Source: Endobugula sp965214375 (GTDB taxonomy: Bacteria > Pseudomonadota > Gammaproteobacteria > Pseudomonadales > Cellvibrionaceae). From it: DNA of 64,000 bases. Both the position numbers and the translations under genes were made by a program. Shown one piece after another: positions 1 to 8,769 of the stretch. Below the pieces are notes generated by a model. The model did no database searches. It had not been told where the DNA came from and saw only the letters and a program-made list of their open reading frames with translations. The stretch is from NCBI GenBank assembly GCA_965214375.1, contig OZ243947.1, positions 1,922,001-1,986,000 on the forward strand, written 5' to 3'. Within the stretch, counting starts at the first letter, position 1; each line of letters opens with the position of its first letter.

Positions 1-1
1 T

Positions 2-1148
2 ATTATTCGTGTTGATGTTAATTGGAACTGTGTTTACGCCAACGATAAATGGTGTGAATTTTCCGGCCAATCGTATGAAGAAAGCGATAAATATGTTTGG
101 GTAAATGCTATTCATCGAGACGATGTTGATAGCCTGTTGGAAAACTTGCGTGAGACTTTACAGGCTGGAGCAGATTTTCATTCGGCATTTCGGTTGGTTT
201 CCACCTTGGGTCAAACACGTTGGATGGATTTTAATGCACAAGCATTATTTGATGAGCAGGGTATGATACAAGTCTTTCTCGCCACGGTGGCAGAGATAAC
301 CAAACACTCGCTGGATATTGATCGCTTGCGTCTGGCACTCCAAAATCAGCGCTTTTTTCTGGTCTACCAACCACAGTCACGGGTTGATAATAGTGACATT
401 GTCGGTTTTGAAGCCCTGCTGCGCTTTAAAGATGAAGACAATGCGGTAGTTTTACCAGAGAAGTTTATCCTCATCCTTGAAGAAACCAGTATGATTATTG
501 AGGTGGGTAAGTGGGTGATAGAAAAATCCTGTCAGCAAATACAACAATGGATGTACAAGGGGGGAGTTTCCTGCCGATGGTTTTTTGTCGGTCAATGTTT
601 CTCCCAAGCAACTGTTGGACACAGCGTTTCTTTCCACGGTTATTAACGCTTGCAATAACTATCAAGTTAACCCTCGTCAATTAATTATTGAAATCACGGA
701 AACAGTCATTATTGATAAACCTCAAAAGGTGCAGGACGCCATGATGGCTCTGAAAAATATCCGCGTTAGGCTGGCGCTGGGTGATTTTGGCACGGGCTAT
801 TAATCGCTGAACTATTTGCAGCGATTCCCCTTCGATCACCTAAAAATTGATAAATCCTTTATCGCCAACGTGCTGACAGACAAAAATGACGAAAAAATCA
901 CCATAGCCATTATTGCCCTCGCCCAACCACTGGGGCTAAAAGTCACCGCAGAAGGTGTCGCCGATATTGAATCACTGGAAATATTACAAAAATACGGAGC
1001 TAACTACTTTCAGTGCTATTTGCTAGGTGAGCCGCAAATCTCAGATACGGCTATTCGAGTTTGTGATGCTTCAGCGCCTTATACCTCAGACCACAACAAT
1101 AATGTTGTCGATATCCTCAGTGGCGAAAAGCATACATCCCCCGCTTGA
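2..1148 (+). pseudogene. Decayed PAS-EAL c-di-GMP phosphodiesterase (5' end outside window)
   Basis: The reading frame is open from the left edge. It begins in a PAS/PAC-like segment and enters an EAL phosphodiesterase domain with the motif GFEALLRF near 410. Around 560-585 the frame shifts: the first frame runs on to 646, while the EAL sequence (VNVSPKQLL) continues in another frame from 585. That second frame is then cut by TAA at 801-803, inside what should be DFGTGYSSLNYL, and resumes to 1148. The first aspartate of the usual DDFGTGY motif is glycine (LGDFGTGY), and the late QGY motif reads QCY. One shift, one stop and two lost conserved residues make an inactive gene the best call. Sequencing error could explain the shift or the stop but not the substitutions. 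Confidence 0.85.
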
Positions 1149-1168
1149 TTAACCACGCCTTATAAAGG

Positions 1169-1197
1169 TTGAATGATTGAAAGCGACACACTATAAT
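1169..1197 (+). promoter_or_regulatory. Sigma-70-type promoter of the atp operon
   Basis: TTGAAT (1169-1174) and TATAAT (1192-1197) are 17 nt apart, just upstream of atpI. This is the only good promoter match between the decayed EAL gene and the operon, so it probably drives atpIBEFHAGDC. Confidence 0.65.
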
Positions 1198-1229
1198 CCC
1201 GCTCGCTATTTCTATCACCTGTAGGTGGT

Positions 1230-1613
1230 GTGCTAAATAAACAGTGTATGGTCAATATCACCTTAAAGTGGTTGTTGAAAATATGGTTGCAGCAGGCGGT
1301 TTTAGTGTTGTTAACCGTAGTATGCTTCTGGTGGTTTAACCCCATTATTGCTTATTCAATACTGATTGGTGGTCTGATCTACTGGCTTCCCAATATGTAT
1401 TTTGCTACTTATGCGTTTCTCTTTCGTGGTGCTCGTGCTGCAAGTGATATGTTAGCAAGCTTTTATCGCGGAGAAATAGGCAAGTTTTTACTATCAAGTG
1501 TCGGTTTTGCAACGGCATTTGTGTTGATAAAACCACTGGATGTTGTGAGCTTATTGGGTGCTTACATCGTACTAACCTTGGTTCAGTGGCTGCAGTTGGC
1601 GAGAGCTAACTAA
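1230..1613 (+). CDS. atpI: ATP synthase protein I
   Basis: This 127-aa membrane protein has about four hydrophobic segments and the family-like stretch IGGLIYWLPNMYFA followed by ARAAS and FYRGE. AtpI helps assemble the c-ring of the F1Fo ATP synthase. It is first in a complete atp operon, which is the usual gammaproteobacterial place. The start is GTG at 1230 behind an AGGTGG ribosome site; ATG at 1248 is the alternative. AtpI sequences are poorly conserved, so position and membrane topology carry much of the call. Confidence 0.85.
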   Translation: MLNKQCMVNITLKWLLKIWLQQAVLVLLTVVCFWWFNPIIAYSILIGGLIYWLPNMYFATYAFLFRGARAASDMLASFYRGEIGKFLLSSVGFATAFVLIKPLDVVSLLGAYIVLTLVQWLQLARAN

Positions 1614-1712
1614 GCAGTATGGTAAAAAGATAAAAACGCTTGGTGCTATCCCATAGCAGATGGCATCAAGCTCCGTTTACATAAGTATAAGAGAACTTTG
1701 GAAAACAGTAGT

Positions 1713-2636
1713 ATGGCTGGCGGAACTTCGACCGAATATATTCAGCACCACCTGCAAAACTGGACCTACGGCAAATTGCCGGCAGGTTACACACGTTACG
1801 ATGGCACCGTTCTCACAGAAGATAAATGGACCTCTGCACACACTTCTCAAGAGGAGACAGATATGGGTTTTACCGCAGTGCATGTCGATACGCTGGGCTG
1901 GTCGGTATTTCTGGGTGTGTTGTTTATTTTTATCTTTTCCCGTGTGGCCAAAAAAGCCACAGCCGATACCCCCAAAGGTTTGCAAAGTTTTGTTGAGATG
2001 ATTGTTAGCTTTGTGGATTCCACCGTTAAAGACACCTTTCATTATAAAAACCGCATGGTTGCACCTATGGGTTTGACCATTTTTTGTTGGGTATTCTTGA
2101 TGAACCTAATGGATTTGGTGCCGGTTGACTGGATTCCTTACTTTGTTGCCAATGTGATTGTTGGCGACCCTCACTTCTATTTTAAAGTGGTGCCAACCAC
2201 CGACCCTAACGCCACACTGGGTATGGCAATTGGTGTGTTTTTATTGATGATCTTCTTTAGTATTCAGCAGAAAGGCCCGATTGGCTTTATCAAAGAATTA
2301 ACCTTACATCCATTTGCCCCACCAACAAAAGGCGTGTGGATAGTATTGGCGCCTGTAATGGTGACTATTAACTTTATCTTGGAGTTCGTCTCATTGATTG
2401 CTAAACCTATTTCTTTGGGTTTGCGTCTGTTCGGAAACCTGTATGCCGGTGAGATGATCTTTATTTTGATTGCGATTATGTTTGGTGCTGGCTTTATTCT
2501 TGGTTTGTTTGGTGGTGTGCTCCAGTGGGCATGGGCGGTGTTCCATATTCTGGTAATTACACTGCAGGCCTTTGTATTTATGGTGTTGACCACGGTGTAT
2601 ATGGCCATGGCACACGATAACCACGACGAACATTAG
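1713..2636 (+). CDS. atpB: ATP synthase Fo subunit a
   Basis: Subunit a of the Fo sector forms the two proton half-channels against the c-ring in the inner membrane. The protein has 307 aa from ATG 1713, longer than the E. coli protein because of an N-terminal tail of about 60 residues before the first membrane helix. Several transmembrane helices follow. The conserved helix reads SLGLRLFGNLYAGEMI and contains the essential arginine. The frame is also open from TTG 1698, but the ATG start gives MAGGTSTEYIQHHL, a typical opening for marine gammaproteobacterial AtpB. It sits between atpI and atpE. Confidence 0.97.
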   Translation: MAGGTSTEYIQHHLQNWTYGKLPAGYTRYDGTVLTEDKWTSAHTSQEETDMGFTAVHVDTLGWSVFLGVLFIFIFSRVAKKATADTPKGLQSFVEMIVSFVDSTVKDTFHYKNRMVAPMGLTIFCWVFLMNLMDLVPVDWIPYFVANVIVGDPHFYFKVVPTTDPNATLGMAIGVFLLMIFFSIQQKGPIGFIKELTLHPFAPPTKGVWIVLAPVMVTINFILEFVSLIAKPISLGLRLFGNLYAGEMIFILIAIMFGAGFILGLFGGVLQWAWAVFHILVITLQAFVFMVLTTVYMAMAHDNHDEH

Positions 2637-2712
2637 AATTAACTCGGAATGAATGTAAGCCAGTATGGCGTTTTGAAATATTAATTAAATAACAATCACT
2701 TTGTAGGAGAAG

Positions 2713-2964
2713 ATGATGGAAGCTGTAGGCTTAGTATATGTAGCAAGTGCATTATTGATCGGTTTGGGTGCCCTAGGTACGGCAATCGGTTTCGGTACTT
2801 TGGGTGGTAAGTTGTTGGAAGGCGCTGCGCGTCAGCCAGAACAAGCACCTGCCTTGCAAGGTAAAATGTTCCTGATGGCGGGTCTGTTGGATGCGGTTCC
2901 AATGATCGGCGTAGGTATCGGTATGTACCTGATCTTCGTTGTTGCACCAGGTCTTGCTGGGTAA
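2713..2964 (+). CDS. atpE: ATP synthase Fo subunit c
   Basis: This 83-aa hairpin of two transmembrane helices is the proton-carrying subunit of the c-ring. The glycine-rich first helix (IGLGALGTAIGFGTLGGK), the polar loop ARQPEQAP and the second helix with the proton-binding aspartate in LLDAVPMIGVGIG are all present. Two adjacent ATGs (2713 and 2716) follow a strong TAGGAGAAG ribosome site. High translation fits the many copies of subunit c needed per enzyme. Confidence 0.98.
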   Translation: MMEAVGLVYVASALLIGLGALGTAIGFGTLGGKLLEGAARQPEQAPALQGKMFLMAGLLDAVPMIGVGIGMYLIFVVAPGLAG

Positions 2965-3004
2965 TATTAAACAACGATTTATCAACAACTAAAGAGGTGT
3001 TGGT

Positions 3005-3475
3005 GTGAATATCAACCTGACATTAATCGGCCAAAGTATCACGTTTTTTATATTCATATACTTTTGTTACAAGGCTGTGTGGCCTGCATTAATTGCGGTT
3101 ATGGAAGAACGCGAAAAGAAAATCGCGGATGGTCTTCAAGCGGCTGATCGTGCAGACAAAAATTTGGAACTGGCACAGAAAAAAGCTGGTGATCAACTTC
3201 GCGAAGCGAAACAGCAAGCCGCAGATATTATTGAACAGGCTAACAAGCGTGCAACACAAATTGTGGATGAAGCTAAAGACCAAGCCAAAGCAGAAGCTGA
3301 TCGCATGATTGCAGCTGCCAAAGCTGAGATTGAACAGGAAGCCAACCGAGCGAAAGAAGAATTGCGCGGTAAAGTGGCGGCGCTTGCCGTTGCTGGTGCG
3401 GAAAAAATTCTGGAACAATCCGTGGATGCTAAAACCCATAATGAATTGGTTGGCAAGTTGGCAGCCGAGCTTTAA
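3005..3475 (+). CDS. atpF: ATP synthase Fo subunit b
   Basis: The b subunit forms the peripheral stalk that holds F1 against Fo. This 156-aa protein matches the family size. It has one N-terminal transmembrane helix (about residues 5-27), then a long charged coiled coil rich in Ala, Glu, Lys and Gln, ending in the AGAEKILEQSVD region that contacts delta. The start is GTG at 3005 with an AGAGGTG ribosome site. It lies between atpE and atpH. Confidence 0.97.
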   Translation: MNINLTLIGQSITFFIFIYFCYKAVWPALIAVMEEREKKIADGLQAADRADKNLELAQKKAGDQLREAKQQAADIIEQANKRATQIVDEAKDQAKAEADRMIAAAKAEIEQEANRAKEELRGKVAALAVAGAEKILEQSVDAKTHNELVGKLAAEL

Positions 3476-3505
3476 TTAATGAAGAGTGTTTAAGAGAGAC
3501 AAACC

Positions 3506-4045
3506 ATGGCAGAACTAATTACTCTGGCTCGTCCTTACGCCAAAGCCGCATTTGAATATGCACGCAAAGATCAGGCACTGGATGCGTGGTCATCGTCTCT
3601 ATCTATTGTAGCTGCAGTGGTTCAACATGCTGCCGTAGAAGAACAATTGGATTCTCCTACTGTCACGTCTGAGAAAAAAGCGGCAACACTGATTGAGCTC
3701 TGTGGTGATGCGTTGGACGCGAGCGTCAAAAACTTTATCACCATCATGGCAGAAAACAAGCGCCTGAATCTATTAAAAGAGGTTCAGGTTTTGTTTGAAA
3801 ACCTCAAAGCACAACAGGAAAAATTCACGGATATTACGGTCAGTACAGCGTTTGATCTGGACGACAGTGTCGAAAAAGCGCTGACAGAAAAACTGGGCAA
3901 GTCACTACAAAGTGAAGTGACCATGTCGACGCAAGTTGATAAAACATTAATCGGTGGTGTGGTTATTCGCGCTGGCGATATGGTTATTGATGGTTCAGTA
4001 CGCGGGCGTTTAGCCAAGCTTGCCGAAACCATCGGTTTAAATTGA
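3506..4045 (+). CDS. atpH: ATP synthase F1 subunit delta
   Basis: Delta joins the peripheral stalk to the top of the F1 hexamer. The 179-aa protein opens with the typical LARPYAKAAFEYA and ends with the conserved segment IGGVVIRAGDMVIDGSVRGR and a short tail. ATG 3506 follows AGAGAGAC. Length and operon position are normal. Confidence 0.97.
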   Translation: MAELITLARPYAKAAFEYARKDQALDAWSSSLSIVAAVVQHAAVEEQLDSPTVTSEKKAATLIELCGDALDASVKNFITIMAENKRLNLLKEVQVLFENLKAQQEKFTDITVSTAFDLDDSVEKALTEKLGKSLQSEVTMSTQVDKTLIGGVVIRAGDMVIDGSVRGRLAKLAETIGLN

Positions 4046-4088
4046 GATAAATAATTAACTACCTCAAGCGGGGTAAGAGGAACAGAGC

Positions 4089-5633
4089 ATGCAGCAGCTG
4101 AATCCTTCAGAAATCAGTGAAATTATTAAAAGTCGTATTGATTCACTCGATGTCAAAAGCGAAGCACAAAATGAAGGTACGGTGGTATCTGTTACCGACG
4201 GTATTATCCGTATTCATGGCCTTGCCGACGTGATGTACGGTGAGATGATCGAATTCGAAGGTGGTGTTTATGGTATGGCGCTTAACTTGGAGCGTGACTC
4301 CGTAGGTGCGGTTATCTTAGGTGACTACCAAAGTATTGCTGAAGGGCAGAGCTGTAAATGTACTGGCCGTATCTTGGAAGTGCCTGTAGGCCCTGAACTG
4401 CAAGGTCGTGTTGTTGACGCCTTGGGTGTACCGATTGATGGTAAAGGCCCTATTGAAGCGAAAGAAACCGATGCAATCGAAAAGATTGCCCCAGGGGTAA
4501 TTGCTCGTCAATCAGTAGATCAGCCCGTTCAGTTGGGTCTTAAAGCAATCGATGCCATGGTACCTGTGGGTCGTGGTCAGCGTGAGTTGATTATTGGTGA
4601 CCGCCAAACAGGTAAGACAGCGATTGCCGTTGATGCGATTATTAACCAGAAAGGTAAAGGCATTAAGTGTATTTACGTTGCGGTTGGTCAGAAGGCCTCT
4701 TCTATCTCTTCAGTCGTACGTAAGTTGGAAGAGCACGGCGCGATGGAACATACTATTGTGGTTGCGGCTTCTGCATCAGACCCAGCAGCGATGCAATTTT
4801 TAGCACCTTTTGCGGGTTGTACCATGGGTGAGTACTACCGTGACCGTGGTGAAGATGCATTGATTATTTATGATGATTTGACCAAGCAAGCGTGGGCTTA
4901 CCGTCAGATTTCATTGTTGCTACGTCGTCCTCCAGGTCGTGAAGCCTATCCTGGTGACGTTTTCTATTTGCACTCGCGTCTACTAGAGCGCTCATCACGT
5001 GTAAGCGCGAAATATGTTGAAGATTTCACAGGCGGTAAAGTGAAAGGTCAAACAGGTTCATTAACAGCATTGCCTGTGATTGAAACCCAAGCGGGTGACG
5101 TATCGGCATTTGTACCGACAAACGTTATTTCGATTACCGATGGTCAGATCTTCCTTGATAGTGATTTGTTTAACTCGGGTATTCGTCCAGCGATGGACGC
5201 GGGTATTTCGGTCTCTCGTGTGGGTGGTTCTGCACAAACAAAAATTGTTAAAAAATTGTCCGGTGGTATTCGTACCGCACTGGCACAGTATCGTGAACTG
5301 GCAGCGTTCTCGCAGTTTGCTTCTGACCTTGATGATGCCACTAAAGCACAGTTAGATCAGGGTGAGCGCGTAACTGAGTTAATGAAACAGAAGCAATATT
5401 CACCACTGTCCATTGCAGAAATGGGTGTGGTGCTTTATGCCGCGAACGAAGGCTATCTGATTGATATCGACGTTGCCAAAATTGGTGCTTTTGAAGACGC
5501 ATTGTTGTCTTACATGGCAAGCGAGCACGGTGATTTGATGAATCAGATCAATGAGTCCGGTAACTATTCTGATGATATTGCTGATACTTTCAAATCAGCG
5601 ATTGAGAAGTTTAAAGAAACGCAAACGTGGTAA
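4089..5633 (+). CDS. atpA: ATP synthase F1 subunit alpha
   Basis: Alpha is the regulatory nucleotide-binding subunit of F1. The 514-aa length is normal. Visible features are the N-terminal QQLNPSEISEIIKSRI, the P-loop GDRQTGKTA (about residues 170-178), and the arginine-finger region SGIRPAMDAGISVSRVGG. The Q-rich RELAAFSQFASDLD segment also matches the family. A palindromic repeat separates it from atpG. Confidence 0.98.
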   Translation: MQQLNPSEISEIIKSRIDSLDVKSEAQNEGTVVSVTDGIIRIHGLADVMYGEMIEFEGGVYGMALNLERDSVGAVILGDYQSIAEGQSCKCTGRILEVPVGPELQGRVVDALGVPIDGKGPIEAKETDAIEKIAPGVIARQSVDQPVQLGLKAIDAMVPVGRGQRELIIGDRQTGKTAIAVDAIINQKGKGIKCIYVAVGQKASSISSVVRKLEEHGAMEHTIVVAASASDPAAMQFLAPFAGCTMGEYYRDRGEDALIIYDDLTKQAWAYRQISLLLRRPPGREAYPGDVFYLHSRLLERSSRVSAKYVEDFTGGKVKGQTGSLTALPVIETQAGDVSAFVPTNVISITDGQIFLDSDLFNSGIRPAMDAGISVSRVGGSAQTKIVKKLSGGIRTALAQYRELAAFSQFASDLDDATKAQLDQGERVTELMKQKQYSPLSIAEMGVVLYAANEGYLIDIDVAKIGAFEDALLSYMASEHGDLMNQINESGNYSDDIADTFKSAIEKFKETQTW

Positions 5634-5637
5634 AAAC

Positions 5638-5710
5638 GGGGTCAGAGTAAAATTTATTTTAAGTTTTCACTTTAGTCCAATTGGGTCAGTATAAATTTTA
5701 CTCTGACCCC
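5638..5710. repeat. GGGGTCAGAGTAAA palindromic repeat between atpA and atpG
   Basis: Two perfect 20-bp inverted arms, 5638-5657 and 5691-5710, begin GGGGTCAGAGTAAAATTTAT and enclose a 33-nt loop. The same GGGGTCAGA family occurs at 6615-6687 and, in part, at 61084. This is a dispersed, REP-like or MITE-like hairpin. It lies within the operon and will form a strong stem in the atp mRNA. Confidence 0.85.
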
Positions 5711-5724
5711 ACAGGAAAATAACG

Positions 5725-6585
5725 ATGGCAGTCGGAAAAGAAATACGTACCAAGATCAGTAGTATCAAAAGTACGCAAAAAATTACCAGCGCAATGGAAA
5801 TGGTTGCCGCCAGTAAGATGCGTAAAGCACAAGATCGCATGGAGCTGGGCAAGCCTTATGCGCAACGTATTCGTAGCGTCGTCGGTCATATTGCTAATGC
5901 GAATCCTGAATACAAGCATTTGTATTTGCAGGAGCGCGAGGTTAAGCGTGTCGGCTTTATTATTTTGTCAACCGATCGTGGTCTTTGTGGTGGTTTAAAC
6001 ATCAACGCGTTTAAAGCAGCGGTTAAATTCATGAAAGAATGGTCAGACCAGGACGTTGAAATTGATTTTTGTCTGATTGGTGCCAAAGGCTCTGCATTCT
6101 TTAATAGCTTTGGCGGTAATGTTGAAGCTGCGGTGCGTGATATTGGTGAAGCGCCGTCAATATCGGATTTAATCGGTACCGTTAAAGTCATGCTGGACGC
6201 TTATGCGGATGGCAAAATTGATCGTTTGTTTTTGGTTGGCAACGAGTTTGTGAATACTATGACGCAAACGCCAACGGTTAACCAGCTACTACCATTGCAA
6301 GCAGATGATGACGAACAATTGCAACATACTTGGGATTATCTCTATGAGCCCGGTGCAAAAGAGTTGCTGGATGATTTATTGGTTCGGTATATCGAATCTC
6401 AGGTCTATCAGGCAGTGGTTGAAAATGCCGCTTGTGAGCAAGCAGCACGTATGATTGCCATGAAAAATGCGACCGATAACGCAGGTGACATGATTGATAA
6501 CTTGCAGTTGGTCTATAACAAAGCGCGTCAGGCAGCGATTACTCAGGAGCTTTCTGAAATCGTTGGTGGTGCCGCAGCGGTCTAA
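5725..6585 (+). CDS. atpG: ATP synthase F1 subunit gamma
   Basis: Gamma is the rotating central shaft of F1. The 286-aa protein opens with the typical GKEIRTKISSIKSTQKITSA and closes with the C-terminal helix NATDNAGDMIDNLQLVYNKA, ending QAAITQELSEIVGGAAA. ATG 5725 follows an AGGAAA site that lies right after the palindromic repeat, so the repeat has not removed its translation signal. Confidence 0.98.
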   Translation: MAVGKEIRTKISSIKSTQKITSAMEMVAASKMRKAQDRMELGKPYAQRIRSVVGHIANANPEYKHLYLQEREVKRVGFIILSTDRGLCGGLNINAFKAAVKFMKEWSDQDVEIDFCLIGAKGSAFFNSFGGNVEAAVRDIGEAPSISDLIGTVKVMLDAYADGKIDRLFLVGNEFVNTMTQTPTVNQLLPLQADDDEQLQHTWDYLYEPGAKELLDDLLVRYIESQVYQAVVENAACEQAARMIAMKNATDNAGDMIDNLQLVYNKARQAAITQELSEIVGGAAAV

Positions 6586-6614
6586 TAAAAGGCAGCTGCA
6601 GTTTAGCGAATAGC

Positions 6615-6687
6615 GGGGTCAGACCCCTTTAATTCTGACTCCTGATATTACATTAGATGAATTAAAAAATTAAAGGGCTCTGACCCC
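6615..6687. repeat. GGGGTCAGA palindromic repeat between atpG and atpD
   Basis: The arms at 6615-6634 and 6668-6687 (GGGGTCAGACCCCTTTAATT and its inverse, one mismatch) form a second copy of the hairpin family seen at 5638-5710. Both copies are 73 bp long and lie in consecutive gaps of the same operon. Confidence 0.85.
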
Positions 6688-6713
6688 CTTTACAAAAACT
6701 AGAGGACTCGGAA

Positions 6714-8111
6714 ATGAGTAGCGGACGTATCGTACAAATTATTGGTGCTGTAATCGATGTGGAATTTCCACGTGATTCTGTACCCAAAGTTTATGACGCC
6801 CTGACAGTAAGCGAAAAAGGCCTGACGTTGGAAGTTCAGCAACAGCTGGGTGATGGTGTTGTTCGCGCCATTGCGATGGGTTCATCAGAAGGTATTCGTC
6901 GCGGTTTATACGTTGAAAACACGAATGCACCAGTGTCTGTTCCTGTGGGTACAGAAACCCTGGGTCGCATCATGGATGTTCTTGGAAATCCGATTGATGA
7001 GTGTGGTGAGATTGGTGAGAAAGAGCGCATGCCGATTCACCGTAAGGCGCCGGCTTATGATGAGCTCTCTGCTTCAGAAGAATTGTTGGAGACTGGTATT
7101 AAAGTAATCGACTTAGTTTGTCCATTCGCCAAGGGTGGTAAAGTGGGTCTGTTCGGTGGTGCCGGTGTAGGTAAAACCGTCAACATGATGGAACTCATTA
7201 ACAACATTGCTACTGCGCACAGTGGTTTGTCCGTATTTGCGGGTGTTGGTGAGCGTACTCGTGAGGGTAACGACTTCTACCACGAAATGCAGGAAGCGGG
7301 CGTTGTTGACGTTGAAACCTTCAGCAACTCAAAAGTAGCCATGGTTTACGGTCAGATGAATGAGCCCCCGGGTAACCGCCTGCGTGTTGCTTTGACTGGC
7401 CTGACCATGGCCGAAAAATTCCGTGATGAAGGTAAAGACGTACTATTGTTTGTTGATAACATCTATCGTTACACATTGGCGGGTACTGAGGTGTCTGCAC
7501 TGTTAGGTCGTATGCCTTCTGCGGTAGGTTACCAGCCAACACTGGCTGAAGAAATGGGTGTACTGCAAGAGCGTATTACATCAACCAAGACAGGTTCTAT
7601 TACCTCTATTCAAGCGGTATATGTACCAGCGGATGACTTGACTGACCCATCACCTGCCACCACCTTTGCTCACTTGGATTCTACCGTTGTACTGTCTCGT
7701 GATATTGCCGCCAAAGGTATTTACCCTGCGGTTGATCCTTTGGACTCAACGTCACGTCAGCTTGATCCATTGGTTATTGGTAACGAGCACTATGAAGTGG
7801 CGCGCGGTGTGCAGTCAGTGCTACAGCGTTATAAAGAGCTAAAAGATATTATTGCGATCTTGGGTATGGATGAGCTGTCTGAAGAAGACAAGCAAACCGT
7901 ATCACGTGCGCGTAAAATCGAGAAGTTCTTATCGCAGCCCTTTACGGTAGCACAGGTATTTACTGGTGCACCGGGTAAATATGTGTCTTTGAAAGACACT
8001 ATTAGCAGCTTCAAGGGTATTCTTGCGGGCGAGTACGATCACCTGCCAGAGCAGGCTTTCTACATGGTTGGCAGCATTGATGAAGCCATCGAAAAAGAGA
8101 AAAATATGTAA
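6714..8111 (+). CDS. atpD: ATP synthase F1 subunit beta
   Basis: Beta carries the catalytic sites of F1. The 465-aa protein shows the P-loop GGAGVGKTVNM (about residues 150-160), the catalytic GERTREGNDFY, and the Walker B/DELSEED region with LLFVDNIYRYTLAGTEVSALLGR and GMDELSEEDKQ. ATG 6714 follows AGAGGACTCGGAA. It is intact and of normal length. Confidence 0.98.
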   Translation: MSSGRIVQIIGAVIDVEFPRDSVPKVYDALTVSEKGLTLEVQQQLGDGVVRAIAMGSSEGIRRGLYVENTNAPVSVPVGTETLGRIMDVLGNPIDECGEIGEKERMPIHRKAPAYDELSASEELLETGIKVIDLVCPFAKGGKVGLFGGAGVGKTVNMMELINNIATAHSGLSVFAGVGERTREGNDFYHEMQEAGVVDVETFSNSKVAMVYGQMNEPPGNRLRVALTGLTMAEKFRDEGKDVLLFVDNIYRYTLAGTEVSALLGRMPSAVGYQPTLAEEMGVLQERITSTKTGSITSIQAVYVPADDLTDPSPATTFAHLDSTVVLSRDIAAKGIYPAVDPLDSTSRQLDPLVIGNEHYEVARGVQSVLQRYKELKDIIAILGMDELSEEDKQTVSRARKIEKFLSQPFTVAQVFTGAPGKYVSLKDTISSFKGILAGEYDHLPEQAFYMVGSIDEAIEKEKNM

Positions 8112-8127
8112 TTAAAGAGGCAAGATT

Positions 8128-8553
8128 ATGGCGATGACAGTCCATTGTGACATCGTTAGTGCAGAAAAGCAGATATTCTCTGGTGTGGTGGAGCTTGTTG
8201 TTGCCTCGGGTACCGAGGGTGATTTGGGTATTAGCTATGGTCATGCTCCATTGTTGTCTGGTCTGAAGCCTGGGCCTATCCGCGTCAAACCGCAATCAGG
8301 TGATGAAGAAATTTACTATATTTCTGGCGGTTTTATCGAAGTCCAACCACATACAGTGACGGTGCTGGCGGATACCGCATTACGTGCGGAAGATATGGAC
8401 GAAGCTGCGGCACAACAAGCCCAGGAAGATGCCGAGAAAAATATGGCGAACCAAAGCGCTGATTTTGATTACTCGGCGGCCGCTGTACAACTGGCAGAGG
8501 CAACGGCACAACTGCGGACATTACAGGCGATTCGTAAGAAGGTGGGCAAATAA
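8128..8553 (+). CDS. atpC: ATP synthase F1 subunit epsilon
   Basis: Epsilon is the central-stalk subunit that couples rotation and can inhibit ATP hydrolysis. The 141-aa protein has the N-terminal beta-sandwich (MTVHCDIVSAEKQIFSG, GDLGISYGHAPLLSGLKPGPI) and a C-terminal two-helix arm rich in Ala and Gln. It follows atpD by 16 nt with an AAGAGG ribosome site and is the last atp gene before a terminator. Confidence 0.97.
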   Translation: MAMTVHCDIVSAEKQIFSGVVELVVASGTEGDLGISYGHAPLLSGLKPGPIRVKPQSGDEEIYYISGGFIEVQPHTVTVLADTALRAEDMDEAAAQQAQEDAEKNMANQSADFDYSAAAVQLAEATAQLRTLQAIRKKVGK

Positions 8554-8580
8554 ACGACAGTCGTTAATGAATATTACACA

Positions 8581-8612
8581 AAAAACAGGTAGCATTAGCT
8601 ACCTTTTTTGTT
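8581..8612 (+). terminator. Rho-independent terminator of the atp operon
   Basis: AGGTAGC (8587-8593), a 4-nt loop and GCTACCT (8598-8604) are followed by a run of T. The A-run on the left makes it usable in both directions. It marks the end of the atp operon; 8616-8769 then holds the glmU leader. Confidence 0.9.
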
Positions 8613-8769
8613 TTTAGAGGCACTAATGCTCTTTTATCCTCATACGGCGTTAAAAACGTACTCATTCGGTCATTTATTAGTTATAAACTCCCTCATTGCG
8701 TGCGCTTTTGCCTTGTCTGCGAATAAAACATCTATCCGTGCAAAATGTTACTTAAAGAAAATTATTTAA

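Noticed and set aside
5638..6687. Terminators inside the atp operon
   Set aside because: The hairpins lack T-runs and belong to a dispersed repeat family; the genes after them have normal ribosome sites.
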